Origin: Simiduia litorea
GTDB taxonomy: Bacteria > Pseudomonadota > Gammaproteobacteria > Pseudomonadales > Cellvibrionaceae
Assembly (NCBI RefSeq): GCF_042853465.1
Contig: NZ_AP031497.1
Coordinates: 3,658,001-3,722,000, forward strand
Direction: 5' to 3'
DNA: 64,000 nt
Part shown: positions 1 through 7,026 of the stretch, in pieces
How the letters are laid out: each line of letters begins with the position of its first letter
Numbering within the stretch: position 1 is the first letter of the stretch
The notes under the pieces: model-generated
Database searches by the model: none
Told to the model about the DNA's origin: nothing
The model's input: only the letters and a program-made list of their open reading frames with translations
Program-made: the position numbers and the translations under genes

Positions 1-47
1 ATACTTTTAAAGGCATCATTTAGCGCCATTGTCACCGCCGCTTTCAT
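1..47 (-). CDS. Partial gene running off the left edge
   Basis: An ATG at 47 opens a frame read leftwards (MKAAVTMALNDAFKS) that is still open at base 1, so only about 15 codons are visible. It starts a few bases after the stop of the nuclease-like toxin tail at 53-334, the position where a cognate immunity gene usually sits. No family can be assigned from so little sequence; the immunity role is a guess from context. Confidence 0.35.
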   Translation of the reverse strand, partial: MKAAVTMALNDAFKS

Positions 48-52
48 CACTA

Positions 53-334
53 CTAACCCTCGCTATTAGGGATTAAAATTACAACCTTATTACCGGGGTA
101 TACGATGCCATTGGCTGTCGCAATCGGCCCAAAGGCCTCGGTTGTTTGCCCCTGCTGAATAGCGCCGTAGATCACCTTCTGTTTGCCCGTCAAAGGTGCT
201 GTCATGGTGCTCTTTATCTCAACCACGACATTTCCTTCCACGCTTAGTTTAATGTTATCAACCACATCACCCAACCCAGTCGCCAGCCCATCGTCTCCCA
301 CTTTTACCTCATAGGCGGTGAATCCCTCCGGCAC
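53..334 (-). CDS. Orphan nuclease-like polymorphic toxin C-terminal domain
   Basis: About 93 codons read from a GTG at 334. The core VVEIKSTMTAPLTGKQ, followed by an IY..I..GQ stretch and a G..YPG.KV tail, resembles the restriction-endonuclease-fold toxin tips at the C-termini of RHS/polymorphic toxins (E-x-K motif, then LT..Q). A likely acidic partner is the D in VVDNI, about 15 residues before E-x-K. No shuttle domain, signal or PAAR region is attached. The frame runs back only five more codons to the TAA that ends the upstream gene, and no Shine-Dalgarno is visible, so it may be an orphan tip left by recombination or a coupled short gene. The family match is from memory of the motif pattern, not a search. 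Confidence 0.4.
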   Translation of the reverse strand: MPEGFTAYEVKVGDDGLATGLGDVVDNIKLSVEGNVVVEIKSTMTAPLTGKQKVIYGAIQQGQTTEAFGPIATANGIVYPGNKVVILIPNSEG

Positions 335-349
335 GGGAACCGTGCCACG

Positions 350-990
350 TTAAAAAAACTTTTCCCGCCTTAATACATTGAATTCATCAAGAGCAGGCCC
401 TGATTTTGGAATAGAAAATACTGCTTCCGGGGATTCCCGTTTCGCTAGGCGAGAGATAGATTGATACCAATATCCGCCCACCTTAACAATCCCCAAATCT
501 TCCCACGGTATAGAATCAAGCATTTTAAAATCAACCACAAAATGTGATTCAACGTTTAACTTCAATCTATCGACTGGAAAATTAAATATCTCCAGCGCAC
601 CAGTGAACCCACTAACATCAACGATTCCAGTTACTGCACTGGCCTCCATTTCATGCAAAGCGGTATCTTTGTAGAGCCTTTTAATAGTTAAAAACTTTGT
701 CTTATCTCCTGAAATAATTACATTGTTCAATAAGGCGCTAGCGGAAACCTCCATTTCCTTTACAGCCAGATCTATAAATGAAACATCTTCCAAAGAAACA
801 AATCTACCGATACTACATATGCTATTTAGAACAGAGCATTTTGAAAAAATGGTATCTTCGATTCTTATGTTTTTTTAGGGCCATCTCTAAACTGCAAGGA
901 TTTGAATTGAACCTGATCATACACCCCGCATCTTAGCGAAAAGATGTCATCACCCACTAGAAAATCATCGTCTATACATACCTGTTTCAT
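350..990 (-). pseudogene. Unknown 213-residue protein, frameshifted at a T7 run
   Basis: An ATG at 990 with a GAGGGAAG ribosome site just upstream gives 41 codons (MKQVCIDDDFLVGDDIF...) ending at a TAA at 865-867. The frame then continues in a different phase to the stop at 350. Adding one base to the T7 run at 870-876 (A7 on the coding strand) joins both parts into exactly 213 residues plus stop. The product has no signal peptide or membrane segment and is rich in beta-type residues; I do not recognise the family. Its place between a toxin tail and another small gene suggests an immunity or accessory role, which is inference only. The shift may be a real mutation or a homopolymer sequencing error. 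Confidence 0.5.
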
Positions 991-1000
991 CCCACTTCCC

Positions 1001-1147
1001 TCATAAATTTCCATTGCTTAACTTTAAGTCTTCAATAGAAAACGCATCATAAGTTATCACAATGTTCACTTCCGCTCTATCTTGGTGCTTTAGAATGCTA
1101 GCTTTCGAATTGGTGGTCACTTCAAAAGCGACCATAGGGTCAGTGTC
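1001..1147 (-). pseudogene. 3' part of a small gene split by the IS element
   Basis: This stretch encodes the last 48 residues (DTDPMVAFEVTTNSK... to NGNL) of a minus-strand gene ending at the TGA at 1001-1003. The IS inserted at 1147/1148. Removing the IS and one copy of the 11-bp duplication joins base 1147 to 2676 in frame, extending the frame through 2676-2738 (IDQKFPNFHVSRKIN) back to a possible GTG at 2738, about 69 residues in all. The next gene starts only ten bases after the stop, so the two probably formed an operon. Function unknown. The apparent TTG start at 1210 lies inside the IS and is not the native start. Confidence 0.55.
1137..1147. repeat. Target-site duplication, left copy (11 bp)
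   Basis: GGGTCAGTGTC directly abuts the left inverted repeat and is repeated exactly at 2665-2675. An 11-bp duplication fits the IS4 family range and proves that the element arrived by transposition. Confidence 0.9.
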
Positions 1148-1167
1148 GAATGGCACTAAGTTAAGCC
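1148..1167 (+). repeat. IS left terminal inverted repeat
   Basis: GAATGGCACTAAGTTAAGCC, a perfect 20-bp match to the complement of the right end. Confidence 0.92.
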
Positions 1168-1226
1168 TGATCTTGGGGCTGTAAATGCGATAAAATATCC
1201 TCGTATTCAATTACGGAAACGCCTCT

Positions 1227-2651
1227 ATGCAGCTCTTTCTTTCGCCCGACTTTAACATTCAAAGCCTACGAAGAAAACCGAAGTCTGCAGCGCAAAAAAT
1301 AAAGGAATTTAAGGAGAAAATTCAGTCCCACAGCCTGACCAATATTGGTCGTGTGCTTGAGGCATTTATCCCTGCATCGCTATTCGATGAACATCGACCT
1401 AAAACTTCTAGACGACGTATATTCAGCATCGAGAATACGTTTTGGGGGCTATTTCTTCAAGCCCTGCAGCCAGATAGTAGTTGTCAGTCAATTGTTCATC
1501 AATTTCGAACTTCTGAAAGGGGTAATAAATCTAGCATATCAGCATCTACTTCAGCGTACTGCCAAGCAAGAAAACGCTTACCAACTGAACTATTGTCGAC
1601 CATTTTTAATCACACGGCGCAGCTAAAGGATACTAAGCATCCCCTTTTGGGGCGGCGAGTTGTGTGCGCCGACGGAACTGGGCTTTTAGCAGCTGACACG
1701 GAAGAAAATCAAGGTGTGTGGCCTCAGCAATCGAGCCAAAAGGAAGGCTGTGGTTTTTCGCAGATTCGTTTGTGCGCTTTGTGTAATTTACATACTGGCG
1801 TTGCAATAGACTACCGAGTAGGTAATAAACGCTCACACGAATTACCATTACTTAGAGATCAAGAAAATAGTTTCGCTAAAAATGACGTTTTTATTGGTGA
1901 TAAGGGCTTTATTTGCTTTTATGACCAGGCTAGATTACTAGATATTGGAGTTGACTCAATCGTTGCTCTCGCACGTCGAAAGCCTGTCTCAGCAGGTGAC
2001 GCCGAAAAAATTATTGGTGATAATGATCTTCTAATTAACGTGCCAAAATTCACTAGCACTGTGGCTCGAAGTCGATACCCAAAAGAGCGTTGGTCTGCAT
2101 TACCTGATGCTATTCAGATGAGGCAGATAAAAGTTGATTTCAGCTTTCCGGGGTACCGTTCAAAGGGAGTTTACTTGCTAACAACGCTGCTGGATGAGGT
2201 TAGGTATCCTGCTGCATTGATTGCGGAGCTTTATCGCCAGCGGTGGGGAATTGAGCTCTACTTTCGTGACCTTAAAACTACTTTGGGAATGGAATTTATT
2301 AAAGCAAAAACACCTGAGATGGCTAGAAAAGAAATCCAGATGTTTTTTATCGTATTCAACGTTATACGCTACCTAATGTCGGAAGCTGGAAATGGTTCAG
2401 GTGATATCGTTCTGGCGTTTAAATCTTGCGTACAAACGTTGATATCCTATTGTAATAACGGCAACACTCTACCCACCAAAACCTCTGTAATGAACATAAG
2501 TTTTTTGCTAAGCGAAATCATGAAGTGCACGCTCTACCAAAGGCAAGGGCGGATTGAGCCTAGGCAAATAAAACAAAGGCCAAAACCCTTTAAACTCATG
2601 ACAAAACCGAGATCGGTATTGAAAGAGGAAATGCTATCGCAGGCGGCTTAA
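1227..2651 (+). CDS. IS4-family transposase
   Basis: 474 residues, the usual size for an IS4-group DDE enzyme, which cuts and joins the element's ends. Visible catalytic landmarks are the first Asp in CADGTGL (about residue 148), the second in FIGDKGF (about 224), and the C-terminal YRQRWGIELYFRDLK block (about 338-352) matching the Y-(2)-R-(3)-E-(6)-K signature that supplies the catalytic Glu. The N-terminal third is a basic DNA-binding-like region. The frame is uninterrupted, so the enzyme may be active. Start chosen at the ATG 1227, with GGAAA upstream. It is the only gene in the element. Confidence 0.93.
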   Translation: MQLFLSPDFNIQSLRRKPKSAAQKIKEFKEKIQSHSLTNIGRVLEAFIPASLFDEHRPKTSRRRIFSIENTFWGLFLQALQPDSSCQSIVHQFRTSERGNKSSISASTSAYCQARKRLPTELLSTIFNHTAQLKDTKHPLLGRRVVCADGTGLLAADTEENQGVWPQQSSQKEGCGFSQIRLCALCNLHTGVAIDYRVGNKRSHELPLLRDQENSFAKNDVFIGDKGFICFYDQARLLDIGVDSIVALARRKPVSAGDAEKIIGDNDLLINVPKFTSTVARSRYPKERWSALPDAIQMRQIKVDFSFPGYRSKGVYLLTTLLDEVRYPAALIAELYRQRWGIELYFRDLKTTLGMEFIKAKTPEMARKEIQMFFIVFNVIRYLMSEAGNGSGDIVLAFKSCVQTLISYCNNGNTLPTKTSVMNISFLLSEIMKCTLYQRQGRIEPRQIKQRPKPFKLMTKPRSVLKEEMLSQAA

Positions 2652-2664
2652 CTTAGTGCCATTC
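2645..2664 (-). repeat. IS right terminal inverted repeat
   Basis: Exact complement of the left 20-bp end; it includes the transposase stop codon (2649-2651). Confidence 0.92.
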
Positions 2665-2675
2665 GGGTCAGTGTC
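2665..2675. repeat. Target-site duplication, right copy (11 bp)
   Basis: GGGTCAGTGTC, identical to 1137-1147, directly after the right inverted repeat. Confidence 0.9.
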
Positions 2676-2738
2676 ATTGATTTTACGCGACACATGAAAA
2701 TTCGGAAATTTTTGGTCAATATAAGATGTCAGGGTCAC
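2676..2738 (-). pseudogene. 5' part of the IS-split small gene
   Basis: Read leftwards this is open for 21 codons from a GTG at 2738 and contains SYIDQKFPNFHV. It continues in frame into 1147-1001 once the IS and one target duplication are removed. An in-frame TGA lies at 2748-2750, so the native start is between there and the break. No convincing ribosome site is visible, so the exact start is open. Confidence 0.4.
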
Positions 2739-2813
2739 GATTACATTTCACAAAGATCAGATGCCATGTCTATAATCTATTGGGATAGATGAAAATAGAT
2801 AAGGAGGTTTGCA

Positions 2814-3518
2814 ATGGGTAAATGGCTAGGGACCGCCCCACTTTCCAATCGAGGTAATTATACTCACGGAGCAAGTCTTGCCGTAAAGTACAACAATCAC
2901 AGCTTAGGAAAAGCGAAGCTTTCCCAAGAAAATCTTAATGCCATAGGCGGCGCTTACGACCTTGCTGTTTCCATGCTAGCGTCCGCTATTGACCTAACCA
3001 CTGATGTGTTTCACGGTTTTGACCGATCTGACGGCGGGCCATGGGGAAATACATATAAAGACCACATCGAAATGTACTTTGGCGATAACCCTGACGTGTC
3101 AACTGTTTTAGTCACGTTGCTCACCACCAAAAGAGGTCTACAGAGCAACAGCGACCAGAATCGCTTGTACATATATAGCGGCAAGGGAAAAGGGTTTTCT
3201 AAAAATACCGCTGGGTACGTTGCGCAATATGCGCCGAATGCAAAGGGTAGACCGCAAGTTGAAAGTCATACGGTTGGAAACCCTGTCGCTGGCATTAAAA
3301 CACCGCGAGAGAGGGGGCATATCCATATCAGATTGGACGATAATGAAAATGAAATGGCACAAACGATCATTCATGAGGCGACCCATCGCTTTGCCGGCAC
3401 TGGCGACTTTGCCTACCAGCACGACGGGGATAAATGGACAAATCTAAGTTCCGGTGAACGATTGAATAATGCGGATTCCTATGCCCACTTTTGCTCTCAT
3501 GTACATAGGATGCGGTAG
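2814..3518 (+). CDS. Asp-zincin (M35-like) metallopeptidase, probable effector toxin
   Basis: 234 residues after a strong AAGGAGG ribosome site. The C-terminal half has HEATH (187-191), then GTGD at 195-198 and NADSYAHF at 219-226. That is the layout of the M35 deuterolysin/Lys-specific endopeptidase clan, where the two His and the Asp of GTxD bind zinc and the Glu is catalytic. The spacing between HExxH and GTxD is short. No signal peptide or membrane segment is present, so export would need a contact-dependent or type VI route; such domains occur as polymorphic toxin tips. The N-terminal 150 residues are unrecognised. Neighbours are toxin/immunity-like debris and a signal-less phospholipase-type enzyme, which supports an effector role, though this is inference. 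No immunity gene is obvious nearby. Confidence 0.7.
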   Translation: MGKWLGTAPLSNRGNYTHGASLAVKYNNHSLGKAKLSQENLNAIGGAYDLAVSMLASAIDLTTDVFHGFDRSDGGPWGNTYKDHIEMYFGDNPDVSTVLVTLLTTKRGLQSNSDQNRLYIYSGKGKGFSKNTAGYVAQYAPNAKGRPQVESHTVGNPVAGIKTPRERGHIHIRLDDNENEMAQTIIHEATHRFAGTGDFAYQHDGDKWTNLSSGERLNNADSYAHFCSHVHRMR

Positions 3519-3597
3519 CTTTTGGGGGCTCTTAAGGTACTCAGTAAACTAAGCGCATAACTCCCTTTGCTGCTCAAACCAAGCTCCAATTTAACCG

Positions 3598-5085
3598 TTA
3601 AGTTTGATGAGCCTTATAGTCTTCGATCAACTGTATAACCCTCTGCCTTGTCTTCGCGATTGAAGAAATATAGCGAACGATACTGCTGGGTATACCTTCA
3701 AAGAGATCTTCGCAGGCATCAATGTCAAAGTTGTCGCCTGGGTTGGGAATATTTGCCCCTTTGTTGATGACACGGGTATTAACGACCGCTTCGAACGTGG
3801 GGGCACTGGCCACGCGATCGAATAGGTTTGCCTTAGCTGGGTCAATGCCTCGCCATTTTAACAGGGTCGCTAAGATTGAGGTGTGATCGAAGGGATATTT
3901 CGAATCCAGCGGTTCGCGGAAAACAGTCCCTTCCGGTACCTGCGGCGACACTAGCAGCGTGGGTACCCGTACGCCGTAAAGATTAAATTTGAAAGCAGAG
4001 TTACGACTTTTCTCGTCGCCCGGATTAACCGCACCCCATGCTGGTGCATGGTGATCATAGGTGCCACCGTGTTCGTCGAAGGTGACAATCAATAGCGTTC
4101 TCTCCCACGCTTTGGGGTTAGATTTCAACGCGGTATAGACATTATGTAACAGTTTTTCGCCATACCTTACATCGGTGGGTGGATGATAGTCGTTACCTTG
4201 TCGCATCGTATGAGGCCCAGCGCCGTATCCCCACTTGGGCTCAATGTAGGAAAAGGCCGGTAGATTTCCGGCTTGAGCGCGCGCGTAGAAGCCCATATCG
4301 GGGGCGTCGATTTTGCGTATGTCCAACAGTGATTTATCCACTGTATTCATATTTGGAAAGGTGTATTGAGTGAAGCATTGATTGTCGTGCCACGTTTCGT
4401 GGAAGTAGATTCCCATCTCGGTCTTTTTGGCCGCCAGTGCATTCCATATCGTGGGGGTTTTAAATTGTTCAAGTGCCATTATATTTTTGTTTTTTAGCCG
4501 CCCAAGCGACGTGCCACAGAGCGCAAATGCGCGGTTCGGATTAGTTTGAGTTGGCATTGAGCTATACCAGCGATCACTAACGGCGTACTGTTTTGCAAGG
4601 CCATTTAGCACCGGAAGTTCCGATGGCGTGTAAGTATCAGTTATCTGTAGTGTTTCGTTCCAGGTGTCGTCGTCGGCATCAAAATCTTGCAGGAAACCCT
4701 GCATAAGAGCGGGCTTGGCCTCCTGAGGCGGTACTTTCACGGTGTGCTCTGCATCGCCGAAGAGCTGATTCATAACATTTGGGTAAGCTTCGTTCGGGTC
4801 TAGATTCGGGACGGTAAAGCCATTTTTCCCCACGCCCTTTTTTATCGGGTAATAGGTAACTGGACTCCAGTAGTGTGGTTTGAGTGGTAGTTTATAAGTC
4901 TTCTCTCTTAAGCCGTCGTATTGCGGTCCATGGGGAATGGGTGGAATCATATTTTTTGGGGGTTTGTCGTACAGCCAACCCAAAAGATTGTCGAGCGACC
5001 GGTTTTCAAACATCAGGTATACGATGTGATCGATGTTGGGTAGGATGCGGGTTTCTTCAGGGTGAGGAGGCTTGGGCTTTGTCAT
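3598..5085 (-). CDS. Phosphoesterase, phospholipase C / acid phosphatase (AcpA) family
   Basis: 495 residues of the PF04185 phosphoesterase type, which hydrolyses phospholipid headgroups or phosphomonoesters. Landmarks are MFENRSLDNLLG near residue 30 (metal and nucleophile region of the ENRSFDH type), PTQTNPNRAF near 180, TFDEHGGTYDHHAP near 340 (metal-binding Asp/His set) and FDHTSILATL near 395. The protein starts MTKPKPPHPEE with no Sec or Tat signal, unlike secreted PlcN/PlcH. It may be a cytoplasmic enzyme or a type VI-style lipase effector. It is convergent with the M35 peptidase gene, with about 80 bases between them. Substrate not predictable from sequence. Confidence 0.82.
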   Translation of the reverse strand: MTKPKPPHPEETRILPNIDHIVYLMFENRSLDNLLGWLYDKPPKNMIPPIPHGPQYDGLREKTYKLPLKPHYWSPVTYYPIKKGVGKNGFTVPNLDPNEAYPNVMNQLFGDAEHTVKVPPQEAKPALMQGFLQDFDADDDTWNETLQITDTYTPSELPVLNGLAKQYAVSDRWYSSMPTQTNPNRAFALCGTSLGRLKNKNIMALEQFKTPTIWNALAAKKTEMGIYFHETWHDNQCFTQYTFPNMNTVDKSLLDIRKIDAPDMGFYARAQAGNLPAFSYIEPKWGYGAGPHTMRQGNDYHPPTDVRYGEKLLHNVYTALKSNPKAWERTLLIVTFDEHGGTYDHHAPAWGAVNPGDEKSRNSAFKFNLYGVRVPTLLVSPQVPEGTVFREPLDSKYPFDHTSILATLLKWRGIDPAKANLFDRVASAPTFEAVVNTRVINKGANIPNPGDNFDIDACEDLFEGIPSSIVRYISSIAKTRQRVIQLIEDYKAHQT

Positions 5086-5337
5086 GTCTACCTATCCTTG
5101 TATGGTTGACGTGATCGATTTAGAGCGTTAACTAATAGCGTTTTGGCTAGGAAAAAGCAAACCCGATTGCCTTGATTGTATTTATTAAGAGCTGATTTAG
5201 TGGATTCAGATGAAAGTTATGGCACATCAATCGTCATTAATTCTTATCTGATCTTTTTTTTATAAACACACTAATGTTTATCTGACCCTGTTTTTCGATT
5301 AGGTTTTGAGGGCACTAGAATTAAGGAGGAGCGAGTT

Positions 5338-5820
5338 TTGAGCAACACACTAATATTCGGAAATTCAGGCTCAGGAAAATCAACGTTAGCTAAAAAGATT
5401 AGCACCGAGCAAAACGCCGCCCATCTAGACCTAGACACCATTGCCTGGCAAGCCTCCGTGCCGCCAATGCGAAAGCCCATTGTCGAATCAAAAGCAAAAA
5501 TAGACAGTTTTATAAACGCTAATAAGCACTGGGTGATTGAGGGTTGTTATGCAGATTTGTTGGCGTTGGCGGTGGGCAATGCCGATAAGCTTATTTACTT
5601 AGACTTACCTGTAGCAGACTGCATTGCCAACGCCAAAAAGCGTCCTTGGGAGCCGCATAAATATGAAACAAAAGCCGCGCAAGATGCCAACTTAACCATG
5701 CTGATCGATTGGATATCCCAATACCCAACAAGAGACGATACCTTTTCGCGGCAGGCTCACCTAAACCTGTACGAGGCCTTCATCGGTGAAAAGGAGCAAC
5801 GCCGATCGAGCGACAAGTGA
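5338..5820 (+). CDS. P-loop NTPase, adenylate/shikimate kinase-like
   Basis: 160 residues from a TTG at 5338 with an AAGGAGGA site at the right distance. The N-terminal FGNSGSGKST is a Walker A loop and LDLDTIAW fits the nucleoside/shikimate kinase strand-2 region. VIEGCYADLL resembles the 'GnY' loop of AAA_17/18 topology-modulation proteins (FlaR-like), and LIYLDLP the Walker B strand. Probably a small cytoplasmic kinase of unknown substrate. It stands alone between divergent or convergent genes. Confidence 0.75.
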   Translation: MSNTLIFGNSGSGKSTLAKKISTEQNAAHLDLDTIAWQASVPPMRKPIVESKAKIDSFINANKHWVIEGCYADLLALAVGNADKLIYLDLPVADCIANAKKRPWEPHKYETKAAQDANLTMLIDWISQYPTRDDTFSRQAHLNLYEAFIGEKEQRRSSDK

Positions 5821-5848
5821 AGCCAGCAGCAACTGATCAGACACCGTG

Positions 5849-6139
5849 TTATTGCGGAACCAAAAACGCTAGAGCTTCCGAAGATCGGCTCGGCACAAAT
5901 TCGGTCACATCATAACTCGCTACTTTTTCACGATAAAACGGATCTTGTGCCAATATGTTTTCCAGTACGCCCCGACTTTCGACGGTTGCGATAATAACAC
6001 CGCCCGTACGAGGCTCTTTCCGACCCGACAATTGAAAGTGCCCCAAGCGGTACTGTTCATTTAAGTATTCACTATGAGCCGAGATAAACTGATCCACCAC
6101 TTCTAGTGGCTTGATATATGTAAGGGAAATGATGAACAA
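5849..6139 (-). CDS. YciI-like family protein
   Basis: 96 residues with the ferredoxin-like YciI fold pattern: N-terminal strand MFIISLTYIKP, a helix with HxEYL, GHFQLSGRKEPRTGGVII in the middle and DPFYREKVASYDVTEF near the end, where family members have DPF...V..Y.i.. . YciI proteins are small putative enzymes with conserved His and Asp, mostly of unknown reaction. Convergent with the kinase-like gene. Confidence 0.8.
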   Translation of the reverse strand: MFIISLTYIKPLEVVDQFISAHSEYLNEQYRLGHFQLSGRKEPRTGGVIIATVESRGVLENILAQDPFYREKVASYDVTEFVPSRSSEALAFLVPQ

Positions 6140-6304
6140 AGCAATTCCTTTTTTGAAACATGTGTGGTGGCAGGAACATGGTCAATGGTGGTCACGCAAG
6201 TAGCATCCAGTTAGACAGGTGCGACTTCGTCACTTGAAAGCAACATACGGCTCCAACTACTTAACAGCTCCCTGCGATGTTTTGGCCTGCTTAGCCTTGA
6301 ATGA

Positions 6305-6586
6305 CTAAGTGGAGGAGCCTTTCTTCAGCAAGGGGCGACGCAAGACAATCAACAGCCAGATTAATGAAAATATCACGGGAAATGAAACGTAATGCACGTA
6401 CTTGGTACCGGAGATCATCAACTGAGCAGTCGCTACACCTGCTATCAATCCAGCAAATATGGGCGCCCAGTAATTATGCGAGTATGCCATTTTGCAACTC
6501 GGACAGATAACAGAAACCTTTTGCCGAAAATGAAAAACCTGCTTCCTACTTAGGTCAATCGCTTCGGAGCACTTAACACATTTCAT
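6305..6586 (-). CDS. Small zinc-ribbon membrane protein
   Basis: 93 residues. The N-terminus has two CxxC pairs (CVKC at 3-6, CPSC about 28-31) that could bind one zinc, followed by two hydrophobic helices (about 42-60 and 66-84) and a basic C-terminus (RRPLLKKGSS). Likely inner-membrane with a cytoplasmic ribbon. Family not recognised. It lies just downstream of the ArsR-type regulator on the same strand, 27 bases away, and could be co-transcribed with it. Confidence 0.6.
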   Translation of the reverse strand: MKCVKCSEAIDLSRKQVFHFRQKVSVICPSCKMAYSHNYWAPIFAGLIAGVATAQLMISGTKYVHYVSFPVIFSLIWLLIVLRRPLLKKGSST

Positions 6587-6613
6587 ACACAGATCTTCTC
6601 ATCGAGTACCCCC

Positions 6614-6922
6614 TCAAGCACTCTCATCCACACAGCACTCATCCTGCAAAAAGCCAATAACCGCGTTTAGCGTTTCATATTCGGCAACGCAATAGAGGGT
6701 GCGGCTTTCACGTCGCTGGGAAATGAGGCCAGCCGAAACAAGACTTGAAATATGATGCGACAGGGTGGAATGGGGAATGTCCAACTTTTCTTGTAGCCCG
6801 CCCACGGCAATACCTTGGTGCCCCGCTTTGACCACGCGCTTGTAAATAGCCAAGCGCGTGGTATGGCCGAGCTCTTTTAATACCTTTGCGATATCGTCAA
6901 TTTCCACAATCTGCATCCTCAT
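6614..6922 (-). CDS. ArsR-family metalloid-responsive repressor
   Basis: 102 residues of winged-helix ArsR/SmtB type. The recognition helix region is LDIPHSTLSHHISSL (about 47-61), followed by a wing with RRESRTLYC. A vicinal Cys pair sits at 96-97 (DECC) with a further Cys near 77, like the C-terminal As(III) site of the Acidithiobacillus ferrooxidans ArsR group and unlike the CxC site in the DNA helix of plasmid ArsR. It is divergent from a permease, with two copies of one palindrome between them, as expected for a repressor controlling itself and its exporter. Effector predicted to be arsenite or an organoarsenical; other thiophilic metals are possible. Confidence 0.85.
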   Translation of the reverse strand: MRMQIVEIDDIAKVLKELGHTTRLAIYKRVVKAGHQGIAVGGLQEKLDIPHSTLSHHISSLVSAGLISQRRESRTLYCVAEYETLNAVIGFLQDECCVDESA

Positions 6923-6941
6923 TGCTAGCCCGAGCGCTTTA

Positions 6942-6965
6942 ATATTTCGATATTACTAGAAATAA
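6942..6965. promoter_or_regulatory. Candidate ArsR operator, copy 1
   Basis: Arms ATATTTC and GAAATAA are separated by 10 bases. The copy lies 20 bases upstream of the arsR-type start and is nearly identical to 6991-7014. Binding by the adjacent repressor is inferred from position. Confidence 0.6.
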
Positions 6966-6990
6966 CTTGACCAGACCACTGCGCGGACTT

Positions 6991-7014
6991 ATATTTCGAC
7001 AAACCTAGAAATAT
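6991..7014. promoter_or_regulatory. Candidate ArsR operator, copy 2
   Basis: Perfect 7-bp arms ATATTTC and GAAATAT are separated by 10 bases. The two copies start 49 bases apart, one close to each divergent gene. Confidence 0.65.
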
Positions 7015-7026
7015 GGATTGTTCCTT

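Larger units (their letters stand above)
1148..2664 (+). mobile_element. Complete IS4-family insertion sequence, 1517 bp
   Basis: The element is bounded by perfect 20-bp inverted repeats (GAATGGCACTAAGTTAAGCC at 1148-1167 and its complement at 2645-2664) and flanked by identical 11-bp direct repeats. It carries one intact transposase reading rightwards whose stop codon lies inside the right end. Perfect ends, an exact duplication and an open transposase suggest a recent, possibly still mobile insertion. It interrupts a small minus-strand gene. The IS4 assignment rests on the transposase Y-R-E-K signature and the duplication length. Confidence 0.93.

Noticed and set aside
334..360. Toxin tail fused to the upstream 213-residue gene by a homopolymer correction
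   Set aside because: The two are already in the same frame with a TAA between them; changing the T7 run there does not produce a longer frame.
866..880. Programmed -1 shift at the T7/A7 run in the left-edge gene
   Set aside because: The zero-frame phase is T-AAA-AAA, which does not allow tandem re-pairing, and no downstream stem was seen.
1001..1210. Independent 69-codon gene starting at 1210
   Set aside because: Its 5' third lies inside the IS end; the native gene continues at 2676 after removal of the IS.
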